This document shows, in pieces, positions 1 to 7,832 of a DNA stretch of 33,880 bases. Below the pieces are notes generated by a model that saw nothing but the letters and a program-made list of their open reading frames with translations, did not search any database and had not been told where the DNA came from. The first letter of the stretch is position 1, and each line of letters opens with the position of its first letter. The DNA comes from Bacilli bacterium (GTDB lineage: Bacteria; Bacillota_I; Bacilli_A; RF39; UBA660), in assembly GCA_017477845.1 (NCBI GenBank), contig JAFUTR010000001.1:1-33880 (forward strand). Direction: 5' to 3'. The position numbers and the translations under genes are program-made.

Positions 1-334
1 CCTTTTAAATCTAAATAATCTTCTCCTTTATTTAATTCATCACTTAATATTTTAGAAGAATACATACTATTTTTAATTACTAATTTTTCATAATAATATG
101 CATTCATCTCAAGAGATATTATATTATTTTCTACACTTACTATTATATCTGTTTTATAGATTTTATCTTCTTTATTTGATATTTTTAATTCTTCACTTGT
201 GTACTTTTCTCTTTTTAGTGTTTCTTCATTATTCCTGTTATCAAATGAATAAGACGTGCTTTATAATTAATTGTGCATAAATGCTTTGAAAATGACATCA
301 TTTGTTAGTTTTAAAATTAAAAAATATCATTCAT
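1..334 (-). pseudogene. Rpn-family PD-(D/E)XK nuclease/transposase relic (frameshifted, runs off left edge)
   Basis: Read on the minus strand, three frames give consecutive pieces of one Rpn-like protein (PDDEXK_2 family, 'recombination-promoting nuclease/putative transposase'). From an ATG at 334 comes MNDIF, then in another frame LILKLTNDVIFKAFMHN. A further frame gives NYKARLIHLITGIM, and a third gives NNEETLKREKY and onward to the window edge. This last frame carries the nuclease-like strand pair KTDIIVSVENN / ISLEMNAYYYEKL and the typical ending LNKGEDYLDLKG. Junctions fall near a T-run at about 320, near 270 and near 237. The D...ExN arrangement fits a PD-(D/E)XK core with Asn where Gln is usual. 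Known intact members are genomic-recombination nucleases. Here at least three frame breaks make a functional product unlikely. Family assignment is from memory of the motif pattern. Confidence 0.62.
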
Positions 335-416
335 TTTTATAAAATAATAAAAATTAACTTTTTTATCAATATTATTTCACTTTTAAAATTTAGGCATAAA
401 ATACTACAGGTGAAAT

Positions 417-1160
417 ATGAATACTAATAATTTTTATTATGAAAAATATGGTAACGGTGAAAAAGTAATTATAATACTTCCAGGATGGGGAGATAATAGA
501 AAAACTTTTGATTTATATATAAATTCATTAAAAGATAAGTTTACAATATATATTTTTGATTATCCTGGATTTGGAAAAAGTACATTTCCAAATAAAGAAT
601 TAACCATTTACGACTATTCAAATTATATTAAGAATTTTATAAAAGAAAAGAACATTTTTAGTTTTTATATAATATGTCACTCTTTTGGATGTAGAATTGC
701 CACAATTTTAATTGGAAAAGATAGATTAAATGTAGAAAGATTAATAATAATAGGTGGAGCTGGAATAAGAAGAAAAAGTTTAAAAAGAATTTTCAAAACT
801 TATAAATATAAATTACTTAAGAAATTAAAAGTATTAATACCTAAAAAAAGAAGACAAAAATACTTGAATAACTTACTTATGAAATATGGATCAACAGATT
901 ATAAAAATCTTAATAATTTACAAAGAAAAACATTTATAAATATAATTAATGAAGATTTAAGAAATCTATTCAAATATATATACTGCCCTACTATTCTTAT
1001 ATGGGGAGAAAAAGATTATGAAACGCCTTTAAAAGATGCTAAATATATGAATAGGAAAATAAAAGATTCTGCTTTAATATCACTAAAAAAAGGAACACAC
1101 TTTGTTTATTTAGAGTATCCCTTTTATATCATTAAAATTATTATTAATTTTTTTAACTAA
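417..1160 (+). CDS. alpha/beta hydrolase, paralogue of the hydrolase at 16681-17406
   Basis: A 247-residue single-domain alpha/beta hydrolase with no signal peptide, so cytoplasmic. The oxyanion-loop region reads LPGWGDN (residues 21-27). The nucleophile elbow is CHSFG (Ser89), where the family usually has GxSxG, so the first Gly is Cys. Asp200 (WGEKD) and His228 (KGTHF) complete a plausible triad. The cap region is unusually Lys/Arg-rich. It starts at ATG 417 behind AGGTGA. It converges with aspS, leaving only 2 bp between the stops, and stands alone on the plus strand. It resembles the second hydrolase in this window along its whole length (IYDY, HSFG.RI, NEDL, CPT.LIWG, GTH.YLE), so the two are paralogues. 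Substrate is unknown; esterase, lipase or peptidase are all possible. Confidence 0.85.
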   Translation: MNTNNFYYEKYGNGEKVIIILPGWGDNRKTFDLYINSLKDKFTIYIFDYPGFGKSTFPNKELTIYDYSNYIKNFIKEKNIFSFYIICHSFGCRIATILIGKDRLNVERLIIIGGAGIRRKSLKRIFKTYKYKLLKKLKVLIPKKRRQKYLNNLLMKYGSTDYKNLNNLQRKTFINIINEDLRNLFKYIYCPTILIWGEKDYETPLKDAKYMNRKIKDSALISLKKGTHFVYLEYPFYIIKIIINFFN

Positions 1161-1162
1161 TA

Positions 1163-2902
1163 TTATTTTATTTTTATTCCTAATTCATCAAGTTGTTTTT
1201 GTGATACTTTTCCTGGAGCTTCATTCATCAAATCCTGTGCACTAGCAGTCTTAGGGAATGCTACTACATCTCTTATATTATCAGTTCCAGCAAGTATCAT
1301 TACAAGTCTCTCAAGTCCAATTCCAACACCACAGTGAGGAGGGGCTCCATATTTAAATGCCTCAAGGAAGAAACCAAATTTTTCTTTTGCTTCTTCTAAA
1401 GTAAGTCCAATAGCTTCAAATACTTTAGCTTGAGTTTCACTATCATGAATTCTAACAGAACCAGAAAGTAATTCATATCCATTAAGAACAAGGTCATATG
1501 CTCTTGAATAGCAATTTTCTTTATCAGTTAAAAGTTTATCCATATCTTCTTTTCTTGGTGAAGTAAACGGGTGATGTGCTGCCACAAATCTATTTTCTTC
1601 TTCTGAATATTCAAACATCGGAAAATCAGTAACCCACAAGAAATTATATTTATCACTTGGTATTAAATTATTTTCATGTGCGAGTTTAACTCTTAAAGCT
1701 CCTAAAGCTGTTTTAGAAATAACTTTTTTATCTGCTACTATAAATACCATATCATTATCTTGTAATTCTAACTTTTCAATTATTTCTTTTTTCTCTTTTT
1801 CATCTAAAACTTTAACAATAGATCCTGTTAATTCTTTATTGTTATATTTTAAATAAGGAAGAGCTTTTGCTTTATAAATTTTAACAAATTCTGTTAATTT
1901 ATCTATTTCTTTTCTTGAAACAGTTGAGGCAAGTCCTTTTAAAACAATAGCATTTATTTCTCCACCTTGAGAAATAATATTACTAAATATTTCAAAATAA
2001 GTATGACTGAATATATCAGTTATATTTTTTATTTCCATATCGAATCTAGTATCAGGCTTATCACTTCCAAAACGATCAATACATTCATTATAAGTAAGTC
2101 TTACAAAATCATCTAAATCAACATTTTTAATTTCTTTAAATAATTTTTTCATAAGACCTTCAACAGTAGCCCAAATATCTTCTTCACTTGAAAAACTTTG
2201 TTCAATATCTATCTGAGTAAATTCAGGTTGTCTATCAGCTCTTAAATCCTCATCTCTAAAACATCTTGCTATTTGGAAATATTTTTCCATTCCACCAATC
2301 ATTAATAATTGTTTAAAAATTTGAGGAGACTGTGGAAGTGCATAGAAATGCCCATTATTAATTCTAGAAGGTACTAAGTAGTCTCTTGCTCCTTCTGGAG
2401 TTGGAACACAAAGAATTGGTGTTTCAACTTCAATAAATCCATTATCTGATAAGTAATTTCTTGTAATCATAGTAACACGATGACGAAGCATTAAATTGTT
2501 TTTTAAACTCTCACGTCTTAAATCTAAATACCTATATTTAAGTCTAGTATCTTCAAGTGCAGTAGTAGAGTCACTTATTTCAAAAGGTATATCAATAGAT
2601 TGATTTATTAATTCTAAGTAACTTACTATTACTTCTATTTCACCTGTTGATATTTTATAATTTTTATTTTCTCTTTCACTTATTTCTCCAACTACTTTTA
2701 TAACTGATTCACTTTTTAATGAAGTAGCTATATTATAGTATTCATTTTCAGGTCTTACTACTAATTGTATTATTCCTGATCTATCTCTTAAATCAATAAA
2801 TACAAGTCCACCTAAGTCTCTTTTCTTTTGAACCCATCCATATAGTTCTACTTTTTCTCCTACGTTTTCTAATCTAAAACTTGCATTATCAAATTTTTTC
2901 AT
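1163..2902 (-). CDS. aspS: aspartate--tRNA ligase
   Basis: Class II aminoacyl-tRNA synthetase that charges tRNA-Asp in the cytoplasm. At 579 residues it has the usual bacterial AspRS length. The N-terminal OB-fold anticodon domain (about residues 1-105, with YGWVQKKRDLGG) is followed by the catalytic core. The core holds motif 2 (FRDEDLRADRQPEFTQID) and motif 3 (GVGIGLERLVMI). The bacterial GAD insertion lies between them, at roughly 290-410. Its ATG overlaps the hisS stop by one base (TAATG), so the two are translationally coupled and share the T-box leader upstream of hisS. Whether this enzyme also charges tRNA-Asn cannot be read from the sequence. Confidence in identity is high. Confidence 0.97.
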   Translation of the reverse strand: MKKFDNASFRLENVGEKVELYGWVQKKRDLGGLVFIDLRDRSGIIQLVVRPENEYYNIATSLKSESVIKVVGEISERENKNYKISTGEIEVIVSYLELINQSIDIPFEISDSTTALEDTRLKYRYLDLRRESLKNNLMLRHRVTMITRNYLSDNGFIEVETPILCVPTPEGARDYLVPSRINNGHFYALPQSPQIFKQLLMIGGMEKYFQIARCFRDEDLRADRQPEFTQIDIEQSFSSEEDIWATVEGLMKKLFKEIKNVDLDDFVRLTYNECIDRFGSDKPDTRFDMEIKNITDIFSHTYFEIFSNIISQGGEINAIVLKGLASTVSRKEIDKLTEFVKIYKAKALPYLKYNNKELTGSIVKVLDEKEKKEIIEKLELQDNDMVFIVADKKVISKTALGALRVKLAHENNLIPSDKYNFLWVTDFPMFEYSEEENRFVAAHHPFTSPRKEDMDKLLTDKENCYSRAYDLVLNGYELLSGSVRIHDSETQAKVFEAIGLTLEEAKEKFGFFLEAFKYGAPPHCGVGIGLERLVMILAGTDNIRDVVAFPKTASAQDLMNEAPGKVSQKQLDELGIKIK

Positions 2903-4266
2903 TATTCTTCCTCCTCATGATGACAGTGACAATGTCCTTTATGGTTTTCACAATCACATTCGCAATCATCACTATATTCTTCAAAATCAATATCTTCGTC
3001 ACTTAAATGTTCATCTAAATAATATAGTAAATAATCAACACTAACTAATTCTTCTTCTTTTGTTTTATTATTTTTAATTTTTATTTCATCATTTTTTAAA
3101 TCTTCATCATTTAATAATATTAAGTATTTGGCATTTAATCTATCTGCTTGTTTAAATTGTGCTTTTAATCCACGTCCTGTATATTCTGTATCTGTTTTAA
3201 ATCCATTAGCTCTTAAGTAGTTAACTAAACTTGCTGCATATTTTTTCTCTGTGTCAGATACATACATAACAAATATTTCTAAAGATTCATCTATTGGAAG
3301 TTTTACTTCTTCTAAATCAAGTGCTTGAATAATTCTTCCAATTCCGCAGGCAAAGCCAATACATGCAGTCTCTGGTCCATCTAATGTATCAACAAGTCCA
3401 TTATATCTTCCACCACCTGCAAGCACATTATTAGAACCAAATCCTTCTACACTTGCTTCTATTTCAAATACTGTATGATTATAGTAATCAAGTCCTCTTA
3501 CTAACTTAGTATCAACTTCATAATCTATTTCTAGTTCATTTAAATACTCTTTAACACTTTCAAATCTTTTTTTACTTTCTTCATTTAGATAATCTATTGT
3601 TTTAGGAGCATTTTTTAATAAGTCATTATCTTTATCAACTTTACAATCTAATATTCTTAAAGGGTTTTTTAAAAGACGTTCATTACAATCTTCACATAAT
3701 TCTTTTATATGTGGTTTAAAATACTCAATTAAGGCTTTTCTATAATTATCACGTGATTCTTTATCTCCTAAAGAATTTATTTTTACTTTAACTCCTTTAA
3801 GTCCTAGTATTTGTAAAAGCATAACAGGAATAGATATTACTTCTGCATCAATTAAAGGATCATCGCTTCCTAAAACTTCTACTCCAAATTGAGTAAATTC
3901 TCTATCTCTTCCAGACTGAGGCCTTTCGTATCTATACATTGTTCCATTGTAAAACAATTTAACTGGTTGATTTGCATCTCCATACATTTTATTTTCTATG
4001 TAACTTCTAACAATTCCAGCTGTTCCTTCAGGTCTTAGAGTTATTTTTCTTTCTCCTCTATCAACAAAGTCATATGTTTCTTTAGTAACTACATCTGTGC
4101 TTTCTCCAATTCCTCTATGAAATAGTTCACTTGATTCAAAAATTGGAGTTCTAATATAGTTATAGTTATATTTTTCCATTAAGTTGTCTATTATTTTATT
4201 AACATATTGCCATTTTTTTGCAGTTGATCCATATAGGTCTAAGCATCCCTTTTGTTTACTTATCAT
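2902..4266 (-). CDS. hisS: histidine--tRNA ligase with Cys/His/Glu-rich C-terminal tail
   Basis: Class II HisRS, 454 residues. It has TLRPEGTAG, motif 2 (NGTMYRYERPQSGRDREF), the HisRS signature LVRGLDYYNHTVFE and a motif-3 region GFACGIGR. The start is placed at ATG 4264-4266 behind TAAGGAGGATAAA. The longer reading frame, beginning at 4338, would run through the T-box terminator and is rejected. After the anticodon-binding domain comes an acidic linker and then an unusual end (residues 435-454). This end holds five Cys and five His followed by four Glu (CECDCENHKGHCHCHHEEEE), and it looks like a metal-binding tail that is not part of standard HisRS. The gene is first in an operon with aspS and is controlled by a tRNA-sensing leader. 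Confidence 0.96.
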   Translation of the reverse strand: MISKQKGCLDLYGSTAKKWQYVNKIIDNLMEKYNYNYIRTPIFESSELFHRGIGESTDVVTKETYDFVDRGERKITLRPEGTAGIVRSYIENKMYGDANQPVKLFYNGTMYRYERPQSGRDREFTQFGVEVLGSDDPLIDAEVISIPVMLLQILGLKGVKVKINSLGDKESRDNYRKALIEYFKPHIKELCEDCNERLLKNPLRILDCKVDKDNDLLKNAPKTIDYLNEESKKRFESVKEYLNELEIDYEVDTKLVRGLDYYNHTVFEIEASVEGFGSNNVLAGGGRYNGLVDTLDGPETACIGFACGIGRIIQALDLEEVKLPIDESLEIFVMYVSDTEKKYAASLVNYLRANGFKTDTEYTGRGLKAQFKQADRLNAKYLILLNDEDLKNDEIKIKNNKTKEEELVSVDYLLYYLDEHLSDEDIDFEEYSDDCECDCENHKGHCHCHHEEEE

Positions 4267-4480
4267 TTTATCCTCCTTAATATAAAAAGATGGCCTCCAA
4301 TAAGGATGAGTTGCCTCATGGTGCCACCTTAATTCCATAATAAATTATGCTCTTTGTGGTAACGCTTCTAGCGATTCTTTTTTAACAGCAAGTGTCTTTC
4401 AATAATATCTCTTAAGTATTTCCATCTACCATACTCTTTCTATAAAGAATTTATTATTTACTTTTCTTGCCAAAGACACA
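4267..4480 (-). promoter_or_regulatory. T-box riboswitch leader of hisS-aspS
   Basis: The minus-strand leader shows the T-box layout. A long Stem I is closed by GTGTCTTT (4472-4479) and AAAGACAC (4392-4399). The antiterminator T-box core AAGGTGGCACC lies at 4320-4330. The competing terminator pairs GGTGGC (4323-4328) with GCCATC (4289-4294), followed by five T. A nested GNRA hairpin, ATGAG-GCAA-CTCAT (4306-4319), sits inside it. The ribosome-binding site of hisS follows the T-run, which fits transcription attenuation. The variable base in the UGGN bulge is C, which pairs with a G73 discriminator. Bacterial tRNA-Asp has G73, whereas tRNA-His has C73, so the leader should sense tRNA-Asp. A GAT triplet in the 3' side of Stem I is a candidate specifier. 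Confidence 0.85.
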
Positions 4481-4483
4481 TTT

Positions 4484-4512
4484 ATATTACAACAATAATT
4501 AAGTTTTTTCAA
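4484..4512 (-). promoter_or_regulatory. sigma-A-type promoter of the hisS-aspS leader
   Basis: TTGAAA (4507-4512), a 17-bp spacer, then TAATAT (4484-4489) on the minus strand. Transcription would begin around 4477, at the 5' arm of T-box Stem I, which is where a T-box leader should start. Confidence 0.55.
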
Positions 4513-4537
4513 GTTTTTTTATTTATTTCATCTAACA

Positions 4538-5398
4538 CTAATTTTTAAATACTTTTAGTGGTTTAATCTTTGTAATATCTTTATCATATACTTTATAAAT
4601 TGCAATTACATCATTATTTTTATTTTTAAATCCAACTATATTTTCTGCATAGTAATTATCAAGTATTGCTCCATTCATTATTTTTCTTTCAAGTTCTTCA
4701 TCACACGGTACAAATATTAGTCCTTTTAATGCTTTTTCAATAGGTACTGGTTTTGCTTTGCCACTTTCTATTTTTTCGAGTGTAACAGCATCATTTATAT
4801 CAAAATTACCTTGTTTAGTTCTTCTTAACTCTTTCATTGTACAAGGTATTTCTAATTTTTCTCCAATATCTCTAATAAGGCTTCTAATATATGTTCCTTT
4901 ACTAACTAAAGCTTTAAAAGTGAATTCATCATGTGAAATATTTAATAGTTCAATTTCAATAATTTCAACTTCTCTTTTAGGAAGGGTTACATCAATACCA
5001 TCTCTTGCATATTTGTAAAGTCTTTTCCCATCAACTTTAACAGATGAATACAAAGGTACTTCTTGTAAGTATTTACCTTTAAATGAATTGATAATATTAG
5101 ATAATTTAGTTGAATCTAGAAAGTAATTATCTTTTTCTTTAACTATTTTACCAGTAACATCAAGTGTATCAGTAAGTATGCCAACTTTTACTGTAGCAAT
5201 ATATTCTTTAACATCTTCATTTAAGAATTCTAAAATCTTTAGCCCATTTCCAACTGCAACAACTAAAACACCAGTAGCAATAGGATCAAGAGTTCCAGCA
5301 TGACCTACTTTTCTTGTATTTAGAATACTGCAAACTATATTAACTACATCTCTACTAGTAATACCTTTAGGTTTATCAATAATTAATAGTCCATTCAT
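4538..5398 (-). CDS. truB: tRNA pseudouridine(55) synthase
   Basis: TruB converts U55 of elongator tRNAs to pseudouridine. The protein has 286 residues. It opens with NGLLIIDKPKGITS and holds the catalytic-Asp motif GHAGTLDPIATGVL. Further TruB motifs are YSSVKVDGKRLYKYAR and SKGTYIRSLIRDIGE. The start is set at ATG 5396-5398, preceded by TTAGGTGAT. An upstream in-frame extension to 5485 is hydrophobic and AT-driven, with no ribosome-binding site, so it is rejected. The gene is alone on its strand between the T-box promoter and a plus-strand unit. The usual partners rbfA and ribF are not in this window. The C-terminal PUA-like part is short but present. Confidence 0.95.
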   Translation of the reverse strand: MNGLLIIDKPKGITSRDVVNIVCSILNTRKVGHAGTLDPIATGVLVVAVGNGLKILEFLNEDVKEYIATVKVGILTDTLDVTGKIVKEKDNYFLDSTKLSNIINSFKGKYLQEVPLYSSVKVDGKRLYKYARDGIDVTLPKREVEIIEIELLNISHDEFTFKALVSKGTYIRSLIRDIGEKLEIPCTMKELRRTKQGNFDINDAVTLEKIESGKAKPVPIEKALKGLIFVPCDEELERKIMNGAILDNYYAENIVGFKNKNNDVIAIYKVYDKDITKIKPLKVFKN

Positions 5399-5492
5399 AT
5401 TATCACCTAAGATAATAATATCATTTCCCAAAAAAAAATTCATTAATTTTAAAAAAAAATATAAAAAAGTGATATATTTTATCATTACATGC

Positions 5493-5566
5493 TATAACGT
5501 AAGAGGAATGCTTAATAAACATTTCTTGGTTGCTGATTTTAAGTTTATTAAAATCAATTTTTTTTA
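5493..5566 (+). ncRNA. candidate short RNA with own promoter and terminator
   Basis: The 5399-5655 gap between truB and the next gene is not empty. An extended -10 (TGCTATAAC, 5490-5498) has a weak -35-like GTGATA about 18 bp upstream. Downstream is a plus-strand intrinsic terminator: GATTTTAA (5535-5542), loop GTTTA, TTAAAATC (5548-5555), then a T-run (5558-5566). A transcript of about 60 nt would result. No convincing peptide is encoded, because the only ATG with an AAGAGG nearby is spaced too tightly. The terminator is clear; the RNA itself is inferred. Confidence 0.3.
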
Positions 5567-5597
5567 TAATTTATGCAAATATATAAGCATGTACTCT

Positions 5598-5626
5598 TTG
5601 ACTTTTTTTACATTTTGTGATATAAT
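5598..5626 (+). promoter_or_regulatory. strong sigma-A promoter
   Basis: TTGACT (5598-5603), a 17-bp spacer and a perfect TATAAT (5621-5626). Transcription should start near 5633, about 20 nt before the ribosome-binding site of the gene at 5656. Confidence 0.8.
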
Positions 5627-5655
5627 AGCAGCCAACAAATGGGGTGGTAGTGAAA

Positions 5656-6525
5656 ATGATAAGTAATATGGAATTACAATATGTAAATAGCTTTGCTAGA
5701 AATGCTCCATATCCTGGAGACAAATATGCAGAACAAGTTATGGAAATGCTAATAGAAGCACACGAAATATTTAAAAATAAATATGAAGGGAAAAAATATA
5801 GTTTAATATTAAGTAACGGAGAAGAGTTTAACTTTGAATTAAAGAACAAGAACCTTTCTCACCTTCTAGGAATTGATTTTAAAAACTTAACAAATGAAAC
5901 AATGATATATGATACAAAAGAAATATTAGGATTTGATTATGAAGATAGGCTTACATCATATGATATCTTACAAAAAATAATTGAACATTGTGATGATATT
6001 ATTGCAAATGATAGAGATAATGATAAAACCAAAAGAATACTTAACTACTACAAAGTAATGATAAAATGTTCATGTTTTTCAAAATTATCAAGATTCGAAG
6101 ATTTTAATTTTGGATTTATGAATTTTGATAAAGAATATTGTAATCCACAACTTGCTTCTACATTCTCACCTAATTCTACTAAATATATATTTACTGAAAA
6201 TGATGAAGTATTAATTCCATACTATATGATGGGTTTTGTTCAAGATAATCAAGACTATAAGACATTTGTTCCTGAAACATTACTTGCTCCATATAATTTT
6301 GACCAAATAATCGAAAATCAAGAATTTTTATTACCAATACAACTATTAATTAATAATGAAGATATTTTATTGAAAAAAGAATCTACTGCAAGTGAAAAAT
6401 TAAAACTATTAAATCTATATAAAAAAATAATATTACAATATGGTACAACTGGAATATTTATAAATGTACTTAATGATTACGAATCTATATTAAAAGAAGA
6501 TAGTATTAAACATTTAAAAAGATAA
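5656..6525 (+). CDS. hypothetical protein, possible PBECR/BECR-fold nuclease-like
   Basis: A soluble protein of 289 residues with no signal peptide or membrane segment. It starts at ATG 5656 behind GGGGTGG; in-frame GTG codons at 5644 and 5650 are alternatives. The region KKYSLILSNGEEFNFELKN, then LSHLLGID, resembles PBECR4-like proteins (phage Barnase-EndoU-ColicinE5/D-RelE-like nuclease group) as I remember them. So does the later S-x-KYIF...YYMMGF...TFVPETLL...IENQEFLL stretch. This is a weak family guess with no catalytic residue proven. The gene has its own strong promoter and is followed 15 bp later by another unknown gene, then a terminator. That makes a two-gene plus-strand unit inside minus-strand housekeeping genes. 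Confidence 0.6.
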   Translation: MISNMELQYVNSFARNAPYPGDKYAEQVMEMLIEAHEIFKNKYEGKKYSLILSNGEEFNFELKNKNLSHLLGIDFKNLTNETMIYDTKEILGFDYEDRLTSYDILQKIIEHCDDIIANDRDNDKTKRILNYYKVMIKCSCFSKLSRFEDFNFGFMNFDKEYCNPQLASTFSPNSTKYIFTENDEVLIPYYMMGFVQDNQDYKTFVPETLLAPYNFDQIIENQEFLLPIQLLINNEDILLKKESTASEKLKLLNLYKKIILQYGTTGIFINVLNDYESILKEDSIKHLKR

Positions 6526-6540
6526 AATAAGGGGGATTTT

Positions 6541-6996
6541 ATGTTAGAAACAGAATTAAGTCAAAAATTAAGAATTTTCTTTAAAAGAGTTGAAAATATG
6601 TATGGTGATGAAATAGCTTTTGCTACAACTGTAGAAGAAAATGATATTGCAGCATCATTAAATAAGAATTCAAATAATGAATTTAAAAAGTATAATAGTA
6701 CTCAAGTATTAAAAGAATTATTAAAAAATGAAGTATTATGTAATGATCAAGAAAACATAATGGTAAAAATAACAAAAGAATTGATAATGAAAGATAGTAT
6801 TGAAGAAATAGAAAGAATATTTGATTCAGTAGATTCCTTTAAATCAATACTTATTCACTCATATATCGATAATGCAAGAATTTCTTATGAAGAAAAATTT
6901 GCGAAAACAACAGATACTAATACCAATGACTATTTAAAAAAAATAGCAAGTTATAAAACTGATAACAATATATATCAAAAAAGAAACTTTTTATAA
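6541..6996 (+). CDS. hypothetical protein
   Basis: A 151-residue, mostly helical, soluble and highly charged protein that I do not recognise. It starts at ATG 6541 behind AGGGGGAT, 15 bp after the upstream gene, and shares its promoter. Its stop codon lies in the loop of a terminator. There are no cysteines beyond one and no membrane segment or signal peptide. The sequence has long stretches of Glu/Lys/Asn and a C-terminal Asn/Tyr-rich tail. Being co-transcribed with a possible nuclease-like protein, it could be a partner or an inhibitor, but nothing in the sequence proves that. Confidence 0.6.
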   Translation: MLETELSQKLRIFFKRVENMYGDEIAFATTVEENDIAASLNKNSNNEFKKYNSTQVLKELLKNEVLCNDQENIMVKITKELIMKDSIEEIERIFDSVDSFKSILIHSYIDNARISYEEKFAKTTDTNTNDYLKKIASYKTDNNIYQKRNFL

Positions 6997-7010
6997 GTTT
7001 CTTTATTTTT
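6977..7010. terminator. bidirectional terminator
   Basis: AAGAAACTT (6981-6989), a 5-nt loop, then AAGTTTCTT (6995-7003). On the plus strand it is followed by TATTTTT, and on the minus strand by six T. It serves both the plus-strand unknown gene (stop in the loop) and mutM (stop in the stem). Confidence 0.85.
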
Positions 7011-7824
7011 GGCATTTAGGACAATAATAAGTTCCTCTTCCACCTACTTTAATTTTAACTATAATAGACTTACAAAAGTGACAAGGTTCTTTTTCTCTTT
7101 GATGAACATTCAAATTATTTTGAAAGCGTCCAGTTACTCCTTCTTCAGACGTATAACTTCTAATTGTTGTTCCACCCTCTTCTATTGCCTTATCTAAAAC
7201 TTTTATTGTATTTTTAATAATATCTTCTCTATTCTTATCAGTTAAATCCTTTGCACGAGTTAAAGGATTAATATGGGACAAAAAAAGTATTTCATCTGCA
7301 TAAATATTTCCAATACCAGTAATTATACTTTGATCTAGTAAAACACTTTTTATAGGTAGTGTTTTTTTCATATACTTCTCTTTTAAATAATCACTAGTTA
7401 ATTCTTTATCCCAAGGTTCAAGTCCTAATTCAGTATATGGTTTCATACTATAGATTTTATCTTTCTCTATAAGCATTACTTTTCCAAATTTTCTTACATC
7501 GGCAAATCTTAACTCACTATCATCATCTAGACTAAATATTACATGTTCATGTTTTCCTTTTTCATCATTTTTTGTTCTAAAAAAGAATTTTCCTTCCATT
7601 CTTAAATGAAATAATAAATAATAATTATCAAGAGACATTACAATCCATTTTCCTCTTGTAGTAATATCATGAATTGTCTCATTTTTTATTCTTTCTTTAA
7701 AAAGTGGAATAGATGGATAATCAATCATATTATCGTGATACACATCTACATTTAATATTTTTTTACCAATTAATTTTTTTTCTAATTTTCTAGCAACTGT
7801 AATTACTTCTGGTTTTTCTGGCAT
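7003..7824 (-). CDS. mutM: formamidopyrimidine-DNA glycosylase
   Basis: Fpg/MutM removes 8-oxoguanine and formamidopyrimidines from DNA and nicks the abasic site. It has 273 residues, the normal length. The N-terminal catalytic Pro2-Glu3 is present in MPEKPEV; the usual Leu4 is Lys. Other family features are THE/RGKW-like TTRGKWIV, RFADVRKFG, and TGIGNIYADEILF of the helix-two-turn-helix. The C-terminal zinc finger is CHFC...CPKC, with the DNA-contact Arg in GGRGTYYC. It follows polA by 8 bp, as in other Bacilli where polA-mutM is a conserved pair, and ends in a bidirectional terminator. Confidence 0.95.
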   Translation of the reverse strand: MPEKPEVITVARKLEKKLIGKKILNVDVYHDNMIDYPSIPLFKERIKNETIHDITTRGKWIVMSLDNYYLLFHLRMEGKFFFRTKNDEKGKHEHVIFSLDDDSELRFADVRKFGKVMLIEKDKIYSMKPYTELGLEPWDKELTSDYLKEKYMKKTLPIKSVLLDQSIITGIGNIYADEILFLSHINPLTRAKDLTDKNREDIIKNTIKVLDKAIEEGGTTIRSYTSEEGVTGRFQNNLNVHQREKEPCHFCKSIIVKIKVGGRGTYYCPKCQK

Positions 7825-7832
7825 AAACCCTC

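Noticed and set aside
98-280. Plus-strand frame of 60 codons with Phe/Tyr/Leu-rich product
   Set aside because: It is antisense to the Rpn relic, has no ribosome-binding site, and has the composition of chance frames in AT-rich DNA.
4267-4338. N-terminal extension of HisRS
   Set aside because: It lies in the T-box antiterminator/terminator; a clear ribosome-binding site precedes ATG 4266.
5399-5485. N-terminal extension of TruB
   Set aside because: Hydrophobic, no ribosome-binding site, and TruB family alignment begins at the internal ATG 5398.
5469-5666. Plus-strand frame over the truB upstream region
   Set aside because: Crosses a terminator and the next promoter, and the product looks like translated AT-rich noise.
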